DNA of 64,000 bases from Methylovulum sp. (GCA_028712695.1 JAQTQZ010000020.1:1-64000); one strand, 5' to 3'; counted from the first letter of the stretch, positions 28,324 through 39,514 are shown. Numbers and translations: made by a program. Notes: a model not told the origin generated them from the letters alone.

Positions 28324-29300
28324 TATACAATCCCCGCTTTTATCAAGTCGTGCATATTCAAGGCCCCTATCGCACATAACTGCTCATCAACGACAAGCAA
28401 CGCGTTTATTTTTTTCTGCTCCATAATCTGCATGGCTTCGGCAGCAAGCATATCCGCCGAGATGACCGTACAATGCGGCGTCATCACTTCAGTGATAGGC
28501 GTATTGTGGATGTCGAAGTTTTTGCTCAACATCCGACGCAAATCACCATCAGTAAAGATACCGATGACCTTATTGTCTGCTTCCACAACGGCCGTCATCC
28601 CAAGTTGCTTTTCAGTCATTTCTAACAGCGCATGACTGATAAGCGCGGATTCGGGTACAGATGGCATGGCATTGCCGACGTGCATAATATCACTAACCCG
28701 CAATAACAGACGCTTACCTAAACTACCCCCAGGGTGCGATAGCGCAAAATCATCACGGGTAAACCCTCGCGCCTCAAGTAACGACACCGCCAGCGCATCA
28801 CCCATAACCAACGCCGCAGTTGTGCTGGAGGTTGGCGCAAGCCCCAACGGACAGGCTTCCTGCGCTACGGATACATTAAGGTAAGTCGTAGCAAACCTAG
28901 CCAGCGTTGAGTCGGTGTTTCCAGTAATCGCTATTAACGGCACGCCTAACCGTTTGATAATTGGCAAAATAGTCAAAACCTCACCGGTTTCGCCAGAATT
29001 GGATAGGGCAAGCACCACATCTTTGGGAGTCACCATACCCAAATCACCATGACTGGCCTCACCTGGGTGGACAAAAAACGCGGGCGTCCCCGTACTGGCC
29101 AGGGTTGCGGCTATCTTGCCGGCAATGTGCCCGGATTTGCCCATGCCAATGACCACCACGCGACCCGTACAGTTAAACAACAGTTTACATGCCGTGACAA
29201 AATTATCATTAATTTGCCCCGCCAAATTAGCAACAGCCAGTGCTTCCACTTGGATAACAGCCAATCCTAATTCACGCAGCTTTTGATCATTTAATTTCAT
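28323..29300 (-). CDS. kdsD: D-arabinose 5-phosphate isomerase
   Basis: KdsD turns ribulose-5-phosphate into arabinose-5-phosphate, the first precursor of Kdo. The 325-residue protein has a SIS sugar-isomerase domain (VVVIGMGKSGHIAGKIAATL, SNSGETGEVL) and two CBS domains at the C-terminus (SDIMHVGNAMPSVPESALIS and FTDGDLRRMLSKNFD). It opens the kdsD-kdsC-lptCAB-rpoN-hpf-rapZ run. Confidence 0.96.
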   Translation of the reverse strand: MKLNDQKLRELGLAVIQVEALAVANLAGQINDNFVTACKLLFNCTGRVVVIGMGKSGHIAGKIAATLASTGTPAFFVHPGEASHGDLGMVTPKDVVLALSNSGETGEVLTILPIIKRLGVPLIAITGNTDSTLARFATTYLNVSVAQEACPLGLAPTSSTTAALVMGDALAVSLLEARGFTRDDFALSHPGGSLGKRLLLRVSDIMHVGNAMPSVPESALISHALLEMTEKQLGMTAVVEADNKVIGIFTDGDLRRMLSKNFDIHNTPITEVMTPHCTVISADMLAAEAMQIMEQKKINALLVVDEQLCAIGALNMHDLIKAGIV

Positions 29301-29613
29301 TTTCTGTACCTAAAATCTAATTGACACCTAAATCCGTGCAGGTAATTCAAATCCGTCCAAATTGGCATTTAATGTCCATGCAAAAAAGTTCGCCATTATG
29401 CCATGCTTATCAAGCTTATGTCTTTTATGCAGTGCTCACTACAAAGTTGCAAGCTTACATAATTTAAAAAGTGCTAACCTATATTGGTTGGACGAATCAC
29501 CGGTAAACGCCATTTGTTAAATGTCATACAAGCCAATTATCACAATAGATTGACTTGGCAAGGAATAGTCGTAGAGAATAGCTTATTTTAATTTGCACCT
29601 AAATATCCAACGC
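29301..29613. other. Divergent intergenic region kdsD / mlaF
   Basis: About 310 AT-rich bases between two operons transcribed away from each other must hold both promoters. I see TTGCAA and several TATAAT-like stretches but no pair with convincing spacing. No coding frame or stable hairpin was found. Confidence 0.5.
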
Positions 29614-30441
29614 ATGGACAATAGCGTTTATCCGCAAAACAGTTTAGTTTCTGTCCGAAATCTGACATTTTCCCGTGGCGATAAAAAAATATTTGACGAT
29701 ATTTCCTTGGACTTCGAACGCGGCAAAATCACTGCAATTATGGGGCCTAGTGGCACCGGCAAAACAACTCTGCTAAAACTGATCGGCGGGCAACTATTTC
29801 CAGAGCAAGGCGCAATTACCGTGGATGGCGAAAATGTCCACCAATTGCCAAGATCGCAACTTTATAACCTGCGTAAACGCATCGGCATGCTGTTTCAAAG
29901 TGGCGCTTTATTAACGGATATGAGCGTTTACGATAACGTTGCATTCCCACTACGCGAACACACCCACTTGTCCGAATCCATGATCCATACCTTGGTACTG
30001 ATGCGGCTCCAGTCTGTGGGCTTAAGGGGCGCAAGGCATTTGATGCCTAGCCAACTGTCCGGCGGCATGGCCAGGCGCGTCGCTTTAGCCAGGGCGATTG
30101 TCCTGGATCCAATGATGATTTTGTACGATGAACCTTTTACCGGCCAAGACCCTATCTCCATGGGCGTATTGGTGCATCTCATCAAAGCGCTGAACAACAC
30201 CTTGAAGCTCACCAGCATTATTGTTTCCCATGATGTCCATGAAACTTCCGCTATTGCGGATTACATTTATGTCATCTCCGATGGTAAAGTTGTCGGCCAA
30301 GGTAGCCCAAAAGAAATTCAAAATTCGGCATCCCCATGGATCCAGCAGTTCATGACAGGAGCGGCCGATGGCCCAGTGCATTTTCACTACCCCGCAAAAG
30401 CCTATATTGATGACCTGTTGCCTTCTGGGAAACGTTACTAA
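29614..30441 (+). CDS. mlaF: Phospholipid transport ABC ATP-binding protein MlaF
   Basis: MlaF is the ATPase of the MlaFEDB complex that moves phospholipids between inner membrane and periplasm to keep outer-membrane asymmetry. The 275-residue protein has Walker A GPSGTGKTTLLKLIGG, signature LSGGMARRVALARA and Walker B MMILYDEPFTGQDP. The ATG at 29614 is chosen over a TTG seven codons upstream. It is 13 bases ahead of mlaE. Confidence 0.95.
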   Translation: MDNSVYPQNSLVSVRNLTFSRGDKKIFDDISLDFERGKITAIMGPSGTGKTTLLKLIGGQLFPEQGAITVDGENVHQLPRSQLYNLRKRIGMLFQSGALLTDMSVYDNVAFPLREHTHLSESMIHTLVLMRLQSVGLRGARHLMPSQLSGGMARRVALARAIVLDPMMILYDEPFTGQDPISMGVLVHLIKALNNTLKLTSIIVSHDVHETSAIADYIYVISDGKVVGQGSPKEIQNSASPWIQQFMTGAADGPVHFHYPAKAYIDDLLPSGKRY

Positions 30442-30454
30442 TGGATAGGCCAAC

Positions 30455-31237
30455 ATGATTCAATTCCTTCAGGGTTTAGGCAAAAGCACACGCACAAGTT
30501 TTACTAAATTGGGGCGTGCGACTTTTTTCTTACTGCGCACCCTCTCAGGCCTTTTTAGTGTCTTACCCCGTCCGCGCCTGCTACTTAACCAACTGTATTT
30601 CGTCGGGGTGCTTTCGTTCTTGATTATTACCATTTCCGGCCTATTTGTCGGCATGGTCTTAGGATTACAAGGCTATTACATACTCTCTGATTTTGGCGCC
30701 GAAGCCTCATTGGGCCTGATGGTGGCCTCCTCTTTAGTCCGTGAACTTGGCCCTGTGGTGTCCGCCCTATTATTTGCCGGTCGGGCAGGATCGGCGTTAA
30801 CTGCAGAAATTGGCCTGATGAAAGCAACCGAGCAATTATCCGGTATAGAAATGATGGCAGTTGATCCAATCAAACGCATTATCTCGCCCCGCTTTTTGGC
30901 TGGCTTATTATCCATGCCCTTGCTGGCAGCACTGTTCAGTGCCGTGGGCATTATCGGGGGACAGCTTGTGGGGTCTGGTTTATTAGGTGTTGACGAAGGG
31001 GCTTATTGGTCGCAAATGCAGGCAAAGCTTGATTTTCAGGACGACATTATCAACGGCATCATCAAGAGCATTGTGTTTGGTTTTGTCGCCACCTGGATAG
31101 CCCTGTTTGAGGGTTATGACGCCATGCCAACTTCTGAAGGCGTCAGCCGTGCAACCACGCGCACCGTGGTCAACTCCGCCTTTAGCATTTTAGGCCTTGA
31201 TTTTATTCTCACTGCACTCATGTTTGGAGACGATTAA
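30455..31237 (+). CDS. mlaE: Phospholipid transport ABC permease MlaE
   Basis: The 260-residue integral membrane protein has LSFLIITISGLFVGMVLGLQ-like helices and the family hallmark SLVRELGPVVSALLFAGRAG followed by EIGLMKATEQ. It forms the permease dimer with which MlaF and MlaD assemble. mlaD begins two bases after its stop codon. Confidence 0.95.
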   Translation: MIQFLQGLGKSTRTSFTKLGRATFFLLRTLSGLFSVLPRPRLLLNQLYFVGVLSFLIITISGLFVGMVLGLQGYYILSDFGAEASLGLMVASSLVRELGPVVSALLFAGRAGSALTAEIGLMKATEQLSGIEMMAVDPIKRIISPRFLAGLLSMPLLAALFSAVGIIGGQLVGSGLLGVDEGAYWSQMQAKLDFQDDIINGIIKSIVFGFVATWIALFEGYDAMPTSEGVSRATTRTVVNSAFSILGLDFILTALMFGDD

Positions 31238-31238
31238 C

Positions 31239-31706
31239 ATGCAGCACACCAGCACCCAGGACACGCTCGTTGGACTTTTTGTCGCCGCAGGTGTTGCCAG
31301 CCTGTTCTTTCTTAGCCTTCAAGTCAGCAACTTAAGCTCTTTTTACGATAAAGAAACCTATACCATTACCGCACGCTTCGAAAATTCCGGTGGCTTAAAA
31401 GTTAAATCACCAGTCTCCGCCGCCGGCGTTAAAATCGGTCAGGTCAGTGCTATTGATTTTGACCCCAAAAGCTATCAATCTGTCGTCACAATGAAAATTC
31501 AGGCACCTTACAATACTTTGCCAGACGATACCACAGCCAGCATCTTCACCGCAGGACTACTAGGCGAGCAGTATGTCAATTTAGAGCCAGGCGGCTCTGA
31601 GACTTTTTTACACGACAATAGCAAAATCGACATCACCCAATCCGCAATCATCCTAGAAAAAGCCATAGGCCAGTTTCTGTTTAAAGCGGCGGAAGAAAAA
31701 AAGTGA
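31239..31706 (+). CDS. mlaD: Phospholipid-binding MCE protein MlaD
   Basis: MlaD forms a hexameric MCE ring in the periplasm, anchored in the inner membrane. The 155-residue protein has one N-terminal helix (TLVGLFVAAGVASLFFLSLQ) and the MCE domain with ITARFENSGGLKVKSPVSAA and GLLGEQYVNLEPGG. The ATG at 31239 fits TAAC-ATG just after mlaE; a longer frame into mlaE is not used. Its stop overlaps the GTG start of mlaB. Confidence 0.95.
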   Translation: MQHTSTQDTLVGLFVAAGVASLFFLSLQVSNLSSFYDKETYTITARFENSGGLKVKSPVSAAGVKIGQVSAIDFDPKSYQSVVTMKIQAPYNTLPDDTTASIFTAGLLGEQYVNLEPGGSETFLHDNSKIDITQSAIILEKAIGQFLFKAAEEKK

Positions 31707-32017
31707 GTAAATTACAAATTATTGATGAAGGTGACGGACATTTTCTAGTCGATGGTGATTTGACTTTTTCAACTATCGATAAAAATACTGTGAAATCGCT
31801 TGAATTTTTAACCTCCGCTAAAGAAATCACCTTAGATTTAAGCCGCGTCGTAACCACTGACAGCGCCGGACTCGCCTTGATGATAGAATGGATAAAATAT
31901 ACGCGTAGCAAACATGTTCAAGTAATCTTTAAAAAAATACCCCAACAATTGCTCAATCTGGCAAAACTTAGCGACCTCGATACAACAAACTGCTTTACCT
32001 TGCACCCAGATTGCTGA
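31703..32017 (+). CDS. mlaB: STAS-domain protein MlaB
   Basis: MlaB is the small cytosolic STAS protein that binds MlaF and stabilises the complex. The 104-residue protein has DGDLTFSTID and LDLSRVVTTDSAGLALMIEW, where the serine of TDSAG is the usual STAS position. It starts with GTG inside the mlaD stop. In the standard order mlaC stands between mlaD and mlaB; here it does not. Confidence 0.85.
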   Translation: MSKLQIIDEGDGHFLVDGDLTFSTIDKNTVKSLEFLTSAKEITLDLSRVVTTDSAGLALMIEWIKYTRSKHVQVIFKKIPQQLLNLAKLSDLDTTNCFTLHPDC

Positions 32018-32028
32018 ATTTAACCTAA

Positions 32029-33309
<1,281 letters not shown>

Positions 33310-33318
33310 GGTTTTATT

Positions 33319-33963
33319 ATGCTAACCATCGCCGTCTCGAAGGGCAGAATTTACGAAGAAGCCTTACCATTACTCGCAGAAGCGGGCATCACACCACTTG
33401 ATGATCCGGCAACCTGCCGTAAGCTTATTTTGCAAACCACCCGCCCGGATGTCCAATTGGTGATTATCCGGGCCACTGACGTACCGACTTTTGTTGAATA
33501 CGGCGCCGCCGACTTAGGGATTGCCGGCAAAGATGTCTTACTGGAACACGGTGCCGACAGCCTGTACGAGCCGCTCGATTTAAATATCGCCTGCTGCCGG
33601 TTAATGACCGCCGCACATAAAGACGCACCCGCCATTTCAGGCCGTGTTCGGGTCGCCACCAAATATGTCAACACAGCCCAACGTTATTTTGCGGAACTTG
33701 GCATACAGGCCGAAATCATTAAACTATACGGTTCGATGGAACTGGCACCGTTGGTAGGGCTTGCTGACTGCATCGTCGACCTGGTCGATACCGGCAACAC
33801 CTTAAAAGCCAATAACTTGGAACCACGCGAATTGATTATGAATATCAGCTCGCGATTAGTCGTCAATAAAGCGGCCATGAAAATGAAGAACAAGGCTATT
33901 GCCGAGCTGTTGGATCAATTTGAACAAACCTTAGCCAAAAGGTGTCCCCCATGTCCGACCTAA
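33319..33963 (+). CDS. hisG: ATP phosphoribosyltransferase, short form
   Basis: HisG joins ATP and PRPP in the first step of histidine synthesis. At 214 residues it is the short form, lacking the C-terminal regulatory domain, and so depends on HisZ (encoded at 8288-9532). Motifs: [31 protein letters not shown] and [19 protein letters not shown], which binds the PRPP phosphate. It is nine bases after murA and overlaps hisD by 13. Confidence 0.96.
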   Translation: MLTIAVSKGRIYEEALPLLAEAGITPLDDPATCRKLILQTTRPDVQLVIIRATDVPTFVEYGAADLGIAGKDVLLEHGADSLYEPLDLNIACCRLMTAAHKDAPAISGRVRVATKYVNTAQRYFAELGIQAEIIKLYGSMELAPLVGLADCIVDLVDTGNTLKANNLEPRELIMNISSRLVVNKAAMKMKNKAIAELLDQFEQTLAKRCPPCPT

Positions 33964-35255
33964 AGATCACCCAACTTGATGCCTCATCCGCTGATTTCAA
34001 CCTGCAGTTACAATCATTGCTAGACTGGAATGAAAACGATGGCCTAGAAGTCCAGCAACAGGTTCTGGCGATTATTGCTAATGTCCGCAAGAACGGCGAT
34101 CAAGCCCTGATTGAGTACACCAACCGCTTTGACCACTGCAACATTAATAAGGCGAGCGAGCTGGAATTATCGATGGCAGCCCTTAAATCGGCGTGGGAAG
34201 GCTTGCCTGCCGAACAAGCCGAGGCATTGCAAGTCGCCGCTGACCGCATCCGTGCCTATGCTGAGCATCAAAAATTGCAATCTTGGCAATACACCGAAGC
34301 CGACGGTACCGTGTTAGGGCAAAAAATCACCCCGCTCGATAGCGTCGGCCTTTATGTGCCGGGCGGCAAAGCAGCGTATCCCTCTTCAGTATTAATGAAC
34401 GCCATCCCCGCCAAAGTTGCGGGCGTGGGCGAATTGACCATGGTGGTACCGACACCGCATGGTGAAACCAATCAACTGGTGTTAGCGGCGGCTTATCTCG
34501 CTGGGGTAGACCGTGTTTTTGCCATCGGCGGCGCACAAGCGGTCGCCGCGTTGGCTTACGGCACCGAAACCATCCCCGCCGTCGCAAAAATTGTCGGCCC
34601 CGGCAATATTTATGTCGCTACGGCAAAGAAATTGGTGTTCGGGCAAGTTGGCATCGACATGATCGCAGGGCCATCGGAAATACTGATTATCTGCGACGGT
34701 AAAACCAATCCTGATTGGATCGCAATGGATCTGTTTTCCCAAGCCGAGCATGATGAAAATGCCCAAGCTATTCTCATCAGCGATGACAGCCACTTTCTAG
34801 CCGCTGTCGAACAAAGCATCAACAAATTATTGTTGGAAATGGAACGCGCCGACATCATTAAGGCATCACTAAACGCACGTGGCGCTTTCATCAAAGTAGA
34901 CCATCTGGATCAGGCGGCCGACGTTGCCAACCGCATAGCACCCGAACATTTGGAGCTTTCTGTTGCAGATCCTGAAGCCTTGTGCCAAAAAATCCGCCAT
35001 GCTGGCGCTATTTTCATGGGCCGGTATACCGCAGAAGCCTTAGGCGATTACTGCGCAGGCCCTAATCACGTCTTGCCGACGTCCAGCACGGCGCGTTTTT
35101 CATCCCCTTTAGGTGTTTATGATTTTCAAAAACGCAGCAGTTTAATTAATTGCTCTGAGGCGGGTGCCGATAAATTAGGCCAGACCGCATCATTGTTGGC
35201 AAGGGGTGAAAGCTTGACAGCCCATGCGCGGTCGGCAGAATATCGGATTAAATAA
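33951..35255 (+). CDS. hisD: Histidinol dehydrogenase
   Basis: HisD performs the last two oxidations of histidine synthesis, from histidinol to histidine, with zinc and NAD. The 434-residue protein from the ATG at 33951 has [60 protein letters not shown] and GPNHVLPTS, all family signatures. A GTG three codons further upstream is possible. It sits between hisG and hisC. Confidence 0.97.
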   Translation: MSDLKITQLDASSADFNLQLQSLLDWNENDGLEVQQQVLAIIANVRKNGDQALIEYTNRFDHCNINKASELELSMAALKSAWEGLPAEQAEALQVAADRIRAYAEHQKLQSWQYTEADGTVLGQKITPLDSVGLYVPGGKAAYPSSVLMNAIPAKVAGVGELTMVVPTPHGETNQLVLAAAYLAGVDRVFAIGGAQAVAALAYGTETIPAVAKIVGPGNIYVATAKKLVFGQVGIDMIAGPSEILIICDGKTNPDWIAMDLFSQAEHDENAQAILISDDSHFLAAVEQSINKLLLEMERADIIKASLNARGAFIKVDHLDQAADVANRIAPEHLELSVADPEALCQKIRHAGAIFMGRYTAEALGDYCAGPNHVLPTSSTARFSSPLGVYDFQKRSSLINCSEAGADKLGQTASLLARGESLTAHARSAEYRIK

Positions 35256-35312
35256 CCACACGGACAACATAACATTGCCCGGCGGATCAAATCGCTTAAC
35301 TAACCATCAACC

Positions 35313-36425
35313 ATGACACAAAACCCGCTCATCGCTTCCGTTTTCCGCCAAGAAGTTTTGGCCATGTCCGCTTATCAAGTCGCCCATGCTGAAGGCTTCA
35401 TTAAGCTGGATGCCATGGAAAATCCCTACGGCTGGCCTGAAGAGCTCAAAACACGCTGGCTAGCGGCGCTCAGGGACTGCCCCCTCAACCGCTATCCCGA
35501 CCCGCAAGCACAACGGCTGGTGCAAACCATCCGTGCGCACGATCAAATTCCAGACCAACACGCCATTTTGCTGGGCAACGGCTCCGATGAAATCATCCAA
35601 CTGCTGTTAATGGCCTTGCCGCCTAGAGCCCATGTTTTGGCCCCCGCGCCGGGCTTTGTCATGTACAAACAGCTCAGTGACTGCCTAGGGATCAAGTATC
35701 AGGGTATCCCGTTGCTTGCCGACAACTTTGGGCTCGACCTGTCCGCCATGCTGGCGGCTATCGAACAGCACCATCCCGCCGTTATTTTTATTGCTTACCC
35801 CAACAACCCGACCGGCAATTTGTTTGATCCGGTAGCCATAGAAAGTATCATAAAGGCGGCTAGCGGCCTCGTCATCATCGATGAGGCTTACGCCCCTTTC
35901 GCCAATGCCAGCTTTATGACCCGCTTAACGCAGCATGACAACTTGCTAGTGATGCGCACTGTCTCCAAGTTAGGTTTGGCAGGTTTACGGTTAGGTTATA
36001 TCGCCGGTAACCCTGAAATTATCGGGCAACTCGACAAAATCCGTTTGCCCTACAATATCAATAGCCTCACCCAGCTCAGTGCAGATTTCGCATTAACCCA
36101 CAAAGCGTTATTCGACCAACAGACACAACAAATCTGCATTGAACGGACACGTGTTTTCAATCAATTGAATAACATAACAGGCATCACCGCTTATCCTAGT
36201 TCCGCTAATTTTATCTTGTTCAGAACACCTGATACGCTGGCAGACGGCCTTTATGCCGCCATAAAACAACAAGGCATATTAATTAAAAACCTCAATCCAC
36301 AAGGCGGGTTACTTAAAGATTGCTTGCGTGTAACCATAGGTACTCCCGATGAAAACAATGCATTCTTGGCATCATTAAAAAATGCGCTAAGAATACCCGA
36401 TAGCATTCATACGGAAACCCATTAG
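35313..36425 (+). CDS. hisC: Histidinol-phosphate aminotransferase
   Basis: HisC transfers an amino group from glutamate to imidazole acetol phosphate using PLP. The 370-residue protein has GNGSDEIIQLL, FIAYPNNPTGNLFD, VIIDEAYAPFA and the PLP-lysine region MRTVSKLGLAGLRLGYI. It closes the murA-hisGDC run, the usual arrangement when the other his genes lie elsewhere. Confidence 0.95.
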   Translation: MTQNPLIASVFRQEVLAMSAYQVAHAEGFIKLDAMENPYGWPEELKTRWLAALRDCPLNRYPDPQAQRLVQTIRAHDQIPDQHAILLGNGSDEIIQLLLMALPPRAHVLAPAPGFVMYKQLSDCLGIKYQGIPLLADNFGLDLSAMLAAIEQHHPAVIFIAYPNNPTGNLFDPVAIESIIKAASGLVIIDEAYAPFANASFMTRLTQHDNLLVMRTVSKLGLAGLRLGYIAGNPEIIGQLDKIRLPYNINSLTQLSADFALTHKALFDQQTQQICIERTRVFNQLNNITGITAYPSSANFILFRTPDTLADGLYAAIKQQGILIKNLNPQGGLLKDCLRVTIGTPDENNAFLASLKNALRIPDSIHTETH

Positions 36426-36757
36426 CGGCGTGGACAAGACTGTGATTTTATCCATTCCCCTGCCTGCTTTTCCTAATGGAGAAGCAAGCAACCAAGTAAG
36501 CCCATCCCGCCTTCTAGCCACGTCCACAAGCCCTGTTTCTAGTATAAATTTCCCATCCGAAAACAATTATCTTTTCAACTTCATACGCTTAGGTTTTAAC
36601 GCGATAACCGCCGCCAACCAGCACCTCGCCTAGGGCCTGGCATCACCTAAAACAATTCCGCTAAGCTCTTCAAATTCACTAGCTTATAATGGTATATTGG
36701 CCTGACATAATAAAAAAGTGCAGTTAAAATCACTGCCCACATCAGGAGAGTTCACCA
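36426..36757. other. Intergenic region hisC / petA
   Basis: The 332 bases hold no convincing gene. A perfect TATAAT at about 36684-36689 and a second TATATTGG-like stretch lie some 70 bases before the petA start and are the likely promoter of the bc1 operon, though no clear -35 box is in front. AGGAGAG stands about 11 bases ahead of the petA ATG. Confidence 0.55.
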
Positions 36758-37360
36758 ATGAATAATGAAGGCGTCGACAAATCCAAGCGCCAGTTTTTAA
36801 CCTCGGCTCTGACCGTGGTTGGCGCAGTTGGAACAGGCTATTTAGCTGTTCCCTTCCTTTCCCAAATGCAACCGAGTGTCAAAGCGATGGCGGCAGGGGC
36901 TCCTGTTGACGTCGATATCAGCAAAATGGAACCAGGCCAACTGATCCGTGTTGCCTGGCGAGGGAAACCGGTGTGGATACTTAACAGGACATCTGACGTC
37001 CTTGAAACATTAAAAGCACTAGACGGCAAGCTTAGAGACCCGCTTTCTGAAGAATCCAAACAGCCAGAGTCCAGCAAAAACCCCGTGCGTTCCATTAAAC
37101 CTGAAATTTTTGTTGCTGTCGGCCTATGCACCCATCTAGGTTGTTCACCAACCTTTCGGCCAGAAATCGCTCCTAGTGATCTAGGCGAAGATTGGAAAGG
37201 CGGTTTTTTCTGTCCGTGCCACGGCTCTTGGTTTGATCTTGCCGGACGTGTTTTTCAAGGTGTGCCGGCCCCAACTAACTTAGAAATCCCACCTTATCGT
37301 TATGTGACCGATACCTTGCTCATCATTGGTGAAGAATCCACAACGGAGAAAAGCGCATGA
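36758..37360 (+). CDS. petA: Ubiquinol-cytochrome c reductase iron-sulfur subunit (Rieske)
   Basis: The Rieske protein passes electrons from ubiquinol to cytochrome c1 in the bc1 complex. The 200-residue protein has an N-terminal membrane anchor (about 15-35) and the cluster-binding loops CTHLGC at 124-129 and CPCHGS at 152-157. The anchor is preceded by KSKRQFLTS, a KR in place of the usual twin arginine of Tat export. It overlaps petB by four bases (ATGA). Confidence 0.97.
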   Translation: MNNEGVDKSKRQFLTSALTVVGAVGTGYLAVPFLSQMQPSVKAMAAGAPVDVDISKMEPGQLIRVAWRGKPVWILNRTSDVLETLKALDGKLRDPLSEESKQPESSKNPVRSIKPEIFVAVGLCTHLGCSPTFRPEIAPSDLGEDWKGGFFCPCHGSWFDLAGRVFQGVPAPTNLEIPPYRYVTDTLLIIGEESTTEKSA

Positions 37361-38772
37361 AGATGAATCGTTTTGCTGAATGCGGAAATTGGGTATTGGA
37401 CCGCTTTCCGGTCACTAAATTCTGGAATGAACACATGGCGCACTACTATGCGCCGAAGAACTTCAATTTTTGGTATTTTTTTGGCTCGTTGGCATTATTG
37501 GTCTTAGTCAACCAATTTATAACGGGCATTTTATTGACCATGAACTACAAGCCTGACGCCAAATTAGCGTTTGACTCGGTCGAGTATATTATGCGTGACG
37601 TCAGCTGGGGATGGTTAGTCCGCTATATGCACTCCACCGGCGCATCCGCATTTTTCATTGTCATTTATTTGCATATGTTCAGGGGCATCATGTACGGTTC
37701 GTTCAAAAAACCGCGCGAGCTGATCTGGATCTTTGGCATGTTGCTGTTTGTTTGCCTGATGGCCGAAGCTTTCATGGGCTATCTGTTACCTTGGGGACAA
37801 ATGTCATACTGGGGCGCCCAAGTTATCATTTCCCTCTTCAGTGCAATCCCTGTAATCGGTGACGACTTGTCACTTTGGGTTAGGGGGGACTACGTTGTTT
37901 CAGATGCGACCCTGAACCGGTTTTTCGCTTTCCATGTCATTGCCGTGCCTTTGGCTTTAGTCATGCTAGTTTTCATGCACATCGTGGCATTGCATGAATT
38001 TGGCTCCAACAACCCTGATGGTATTGAAATAAAAGATTCCAAAGATCCTTGGGGACATCCCGTGGACGGCATCCCCCTCCATCCTTATTACACAGTTAAA
38101 GATATTGTCGGTGTCGCGGTATTTTTAATATTTTTTGCGACAGTTATTTTTTACATGCCAGAAATGGGCGGTTATTTTCTTGAGCATGCCAACTTCATCC
38201 CTGCCGATCCGATGAAAACCCCAGAGCATATTGCGCCAGTTTGGTATTTCACACCGTTTTACGCGATTTTACGCGCTATCCCCGATAAATTTGCCGGTGT
38301 CATCGGCATGGGTGGGGCAATCGTTGTGCTCTTTCTACTTCCCTGGCTAGATCGCAACCCCGTCAGATCAATTCGCTACCGTGGCGGTGTCTATAAAAAA
38401 GCCTTGGCATTGTTTGTTATTAGCTTCTTAGTCCTAGGTTATTTAGGCACACAACCTGCAACCCCTTCGGCAACCATAGTTGCACGTATTTTTACCGCGA
38501 TTTACTTCGGCTTCTTTTTGTTAATGCCCATTTATACCCGTTGGGAAAAAACCAAGCCGCTACCTAAGCAATTAACCGATCAACTTGAGCTCGAAGACCA
38601 GCTGCCCGTGTTAATAGCAACGCTTGACGAAATGACCGAGCTAAAGCCAACAACATCAGAAATTGGCGACCCTGCTTTTAGAAGTAACTTTTTTAACAGA
38701 CGGCCTAATGCAGAAGGCATTCTCAACGTTGTGAGCCGTTTAGCCAAAAAAGTAATAGGGAGCCTTGATTAA
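37357..38772 (+). CDS. petB: Cytochrome b of the bc1 complex, with C-terminal extension
   Basis: The 471-residue protein has the eight-helix cytochrome b fold: the Qo/Qi quinol sites and haem-ligand histidines in GASAFFIVIYLHMFRGIMYG and FFAFHVIAVPLALVMLVFMH, and the Qo-site PEMGGYF-like loop PEWY equivalent as APVWYFTPFYA. After the last helix there is a hydrophilic tail of about 65 residues (from KTKPLPKQLTD on) that makes it longer than the roughly 400-residue form of many relatives. The stop is two bases before the petC ATG. Confidence 0.96.
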   Translation: MKMNRFAECGNWVLDRFPVTKFWNEHMAHYYAPKNFNFWYFFGSLALLVLVNQFITGILLTMNYKPDAKLAFDSVEYIMRDVSWGWLVRYMHSTGASAFFIVIYLHMFRGIMYGSFKKPRELIWIFGMLLFVCLMAEAFMGYLLPWGQMSYWGAQVIISLFSAIPVIGDDLSLWVRGDYVVSDATLNRFFAFHVIAVPLALVMLVFMHIVALHEFGSNNPDGIEIKDSKDPWGHPVDGIPLHPYYTVKDIVGVAVFLIFFATVIFYMPEMGGYFLEHANFIPADPMKTPEHIAPVWYFTPFYAILRAIPDKFAGVIGMGGAIVVLFLLPWLDRNPVRSIRYRGGVYKKALALFVISFLVLGYLGTQPATPSATIVARIFTAIYFGFFLLMPIYTRWEKTKPLPKQLTDQLELEDQLPVLIATLDEMTELKPTTSEIGDPAFRSNFFNRRPNAEGILNVVSRLAKKVIGSLD

Positions 38773-38773
38773 T

Positions 38774-39499
38774 ATGAAAACTTTTATAATTACTTTATTA
38801 CTGTCATTAACACTGTCTTTTGGGGCTCAGGGCTCAGAAGGCATCAAGCTACAGAAAGCAAATATCGACATTGCCGATAATATTTCCTTGCTTCGCGGTG
38901 CAAAATACTTTGTCACTTATTGTTTAGGTTGCCATTCAGCCAAGCACATGCGTTACCTGCGTATTGCCCATGACCTTGGCACTGATGAAAAAGTCATGTT
39001 AAAAGATATTGCACCTGAAGGCGCCAGTATCTATGACCAACTGCACAGCGCAATGAACAAGCATGACGCCGAAAAATGGTTTGGCACCCAACCCCCTGAC
39101 TTGTCGTTAATTGCCCGCTCACGTGGCGCAGACTGGTTGTATAGCTACTTAAAAAGCTATTACACTGACCCCAAAAGGCCTTTTGGGGTCAACAATTTAA
39201 TTTTTGAAGACACTGCCATGCCTAACCCACTTTGGCAATTACAAGGCGAGCAACATGCCACGCAAAGAAAAACCATTTGGGGGCACTATACTGAACTAGT
39301 CCTCCAAGAAGAGGGATTGCTGTCTGAGAATGAATTTGACCGTATGGTCAACGACTTGGTCAATTTTCTGGTTTATGTCGGTGAGCCTGTCCAGTTAGAA
39401 AGACAAAAAATGGGCAAATATGTATTATTTTTTCTGTTTATTTTCTTAATTATCAGTTACCTGTTGAAAAAAGAATATTGGAAAGACGTTCATCATTGA
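38774..39499 (+). CDS. petC: Cytochrome c1
   Basis: Cytochrome c1 accepts electrons from the Rieske protein and passes them to soluble cytochrome c. The 241-residue protein from the ATG at 38774 has a signal peptide (MKTFIITLLLSLTLSFGAQG), the haem site CLGCH at 50-54, the ligand methionine in the DTAMPNPLWQL region, and a C-terminal membrane anchor (YVLFFLFIFLIISYLL). An upstream TTG is in frame but the ATG is right behind petB. Confidence 0.96.
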   Translation: MKTFIITLLLSLTLSFGAQGSEGIKLQKANIDIADNISLLRGAKYFVTYCLGCHSAKHMRYLRIAHDLGTDEKVMLKDIAPEGASIYDQLHSAMNKHDAEKWFGTQPPDLSLIARSRGADWLYSYLKSYYTDPKRPFGVNNLIFEDTAMPNPLWQLQGEQHATQRKTIWGHYTELVLQEEGLLSENEFDRMVNDLVNFLVYVGEPVQLERQKMGKYVLFFLFIFLIISYLLKKEYWKDVHH

Positions 39500-39514
39500 T
39501 CCACTATCAAAATG

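Noticed and set aside
36430-36633. 67-codon plus-strand frame after hisC
   Set aside because: No ribosome site, start by TGG-ACAAG region GTG/ATG ambiguity, low-complexity Ser/Pro content and no family likeness; treated as spacer.
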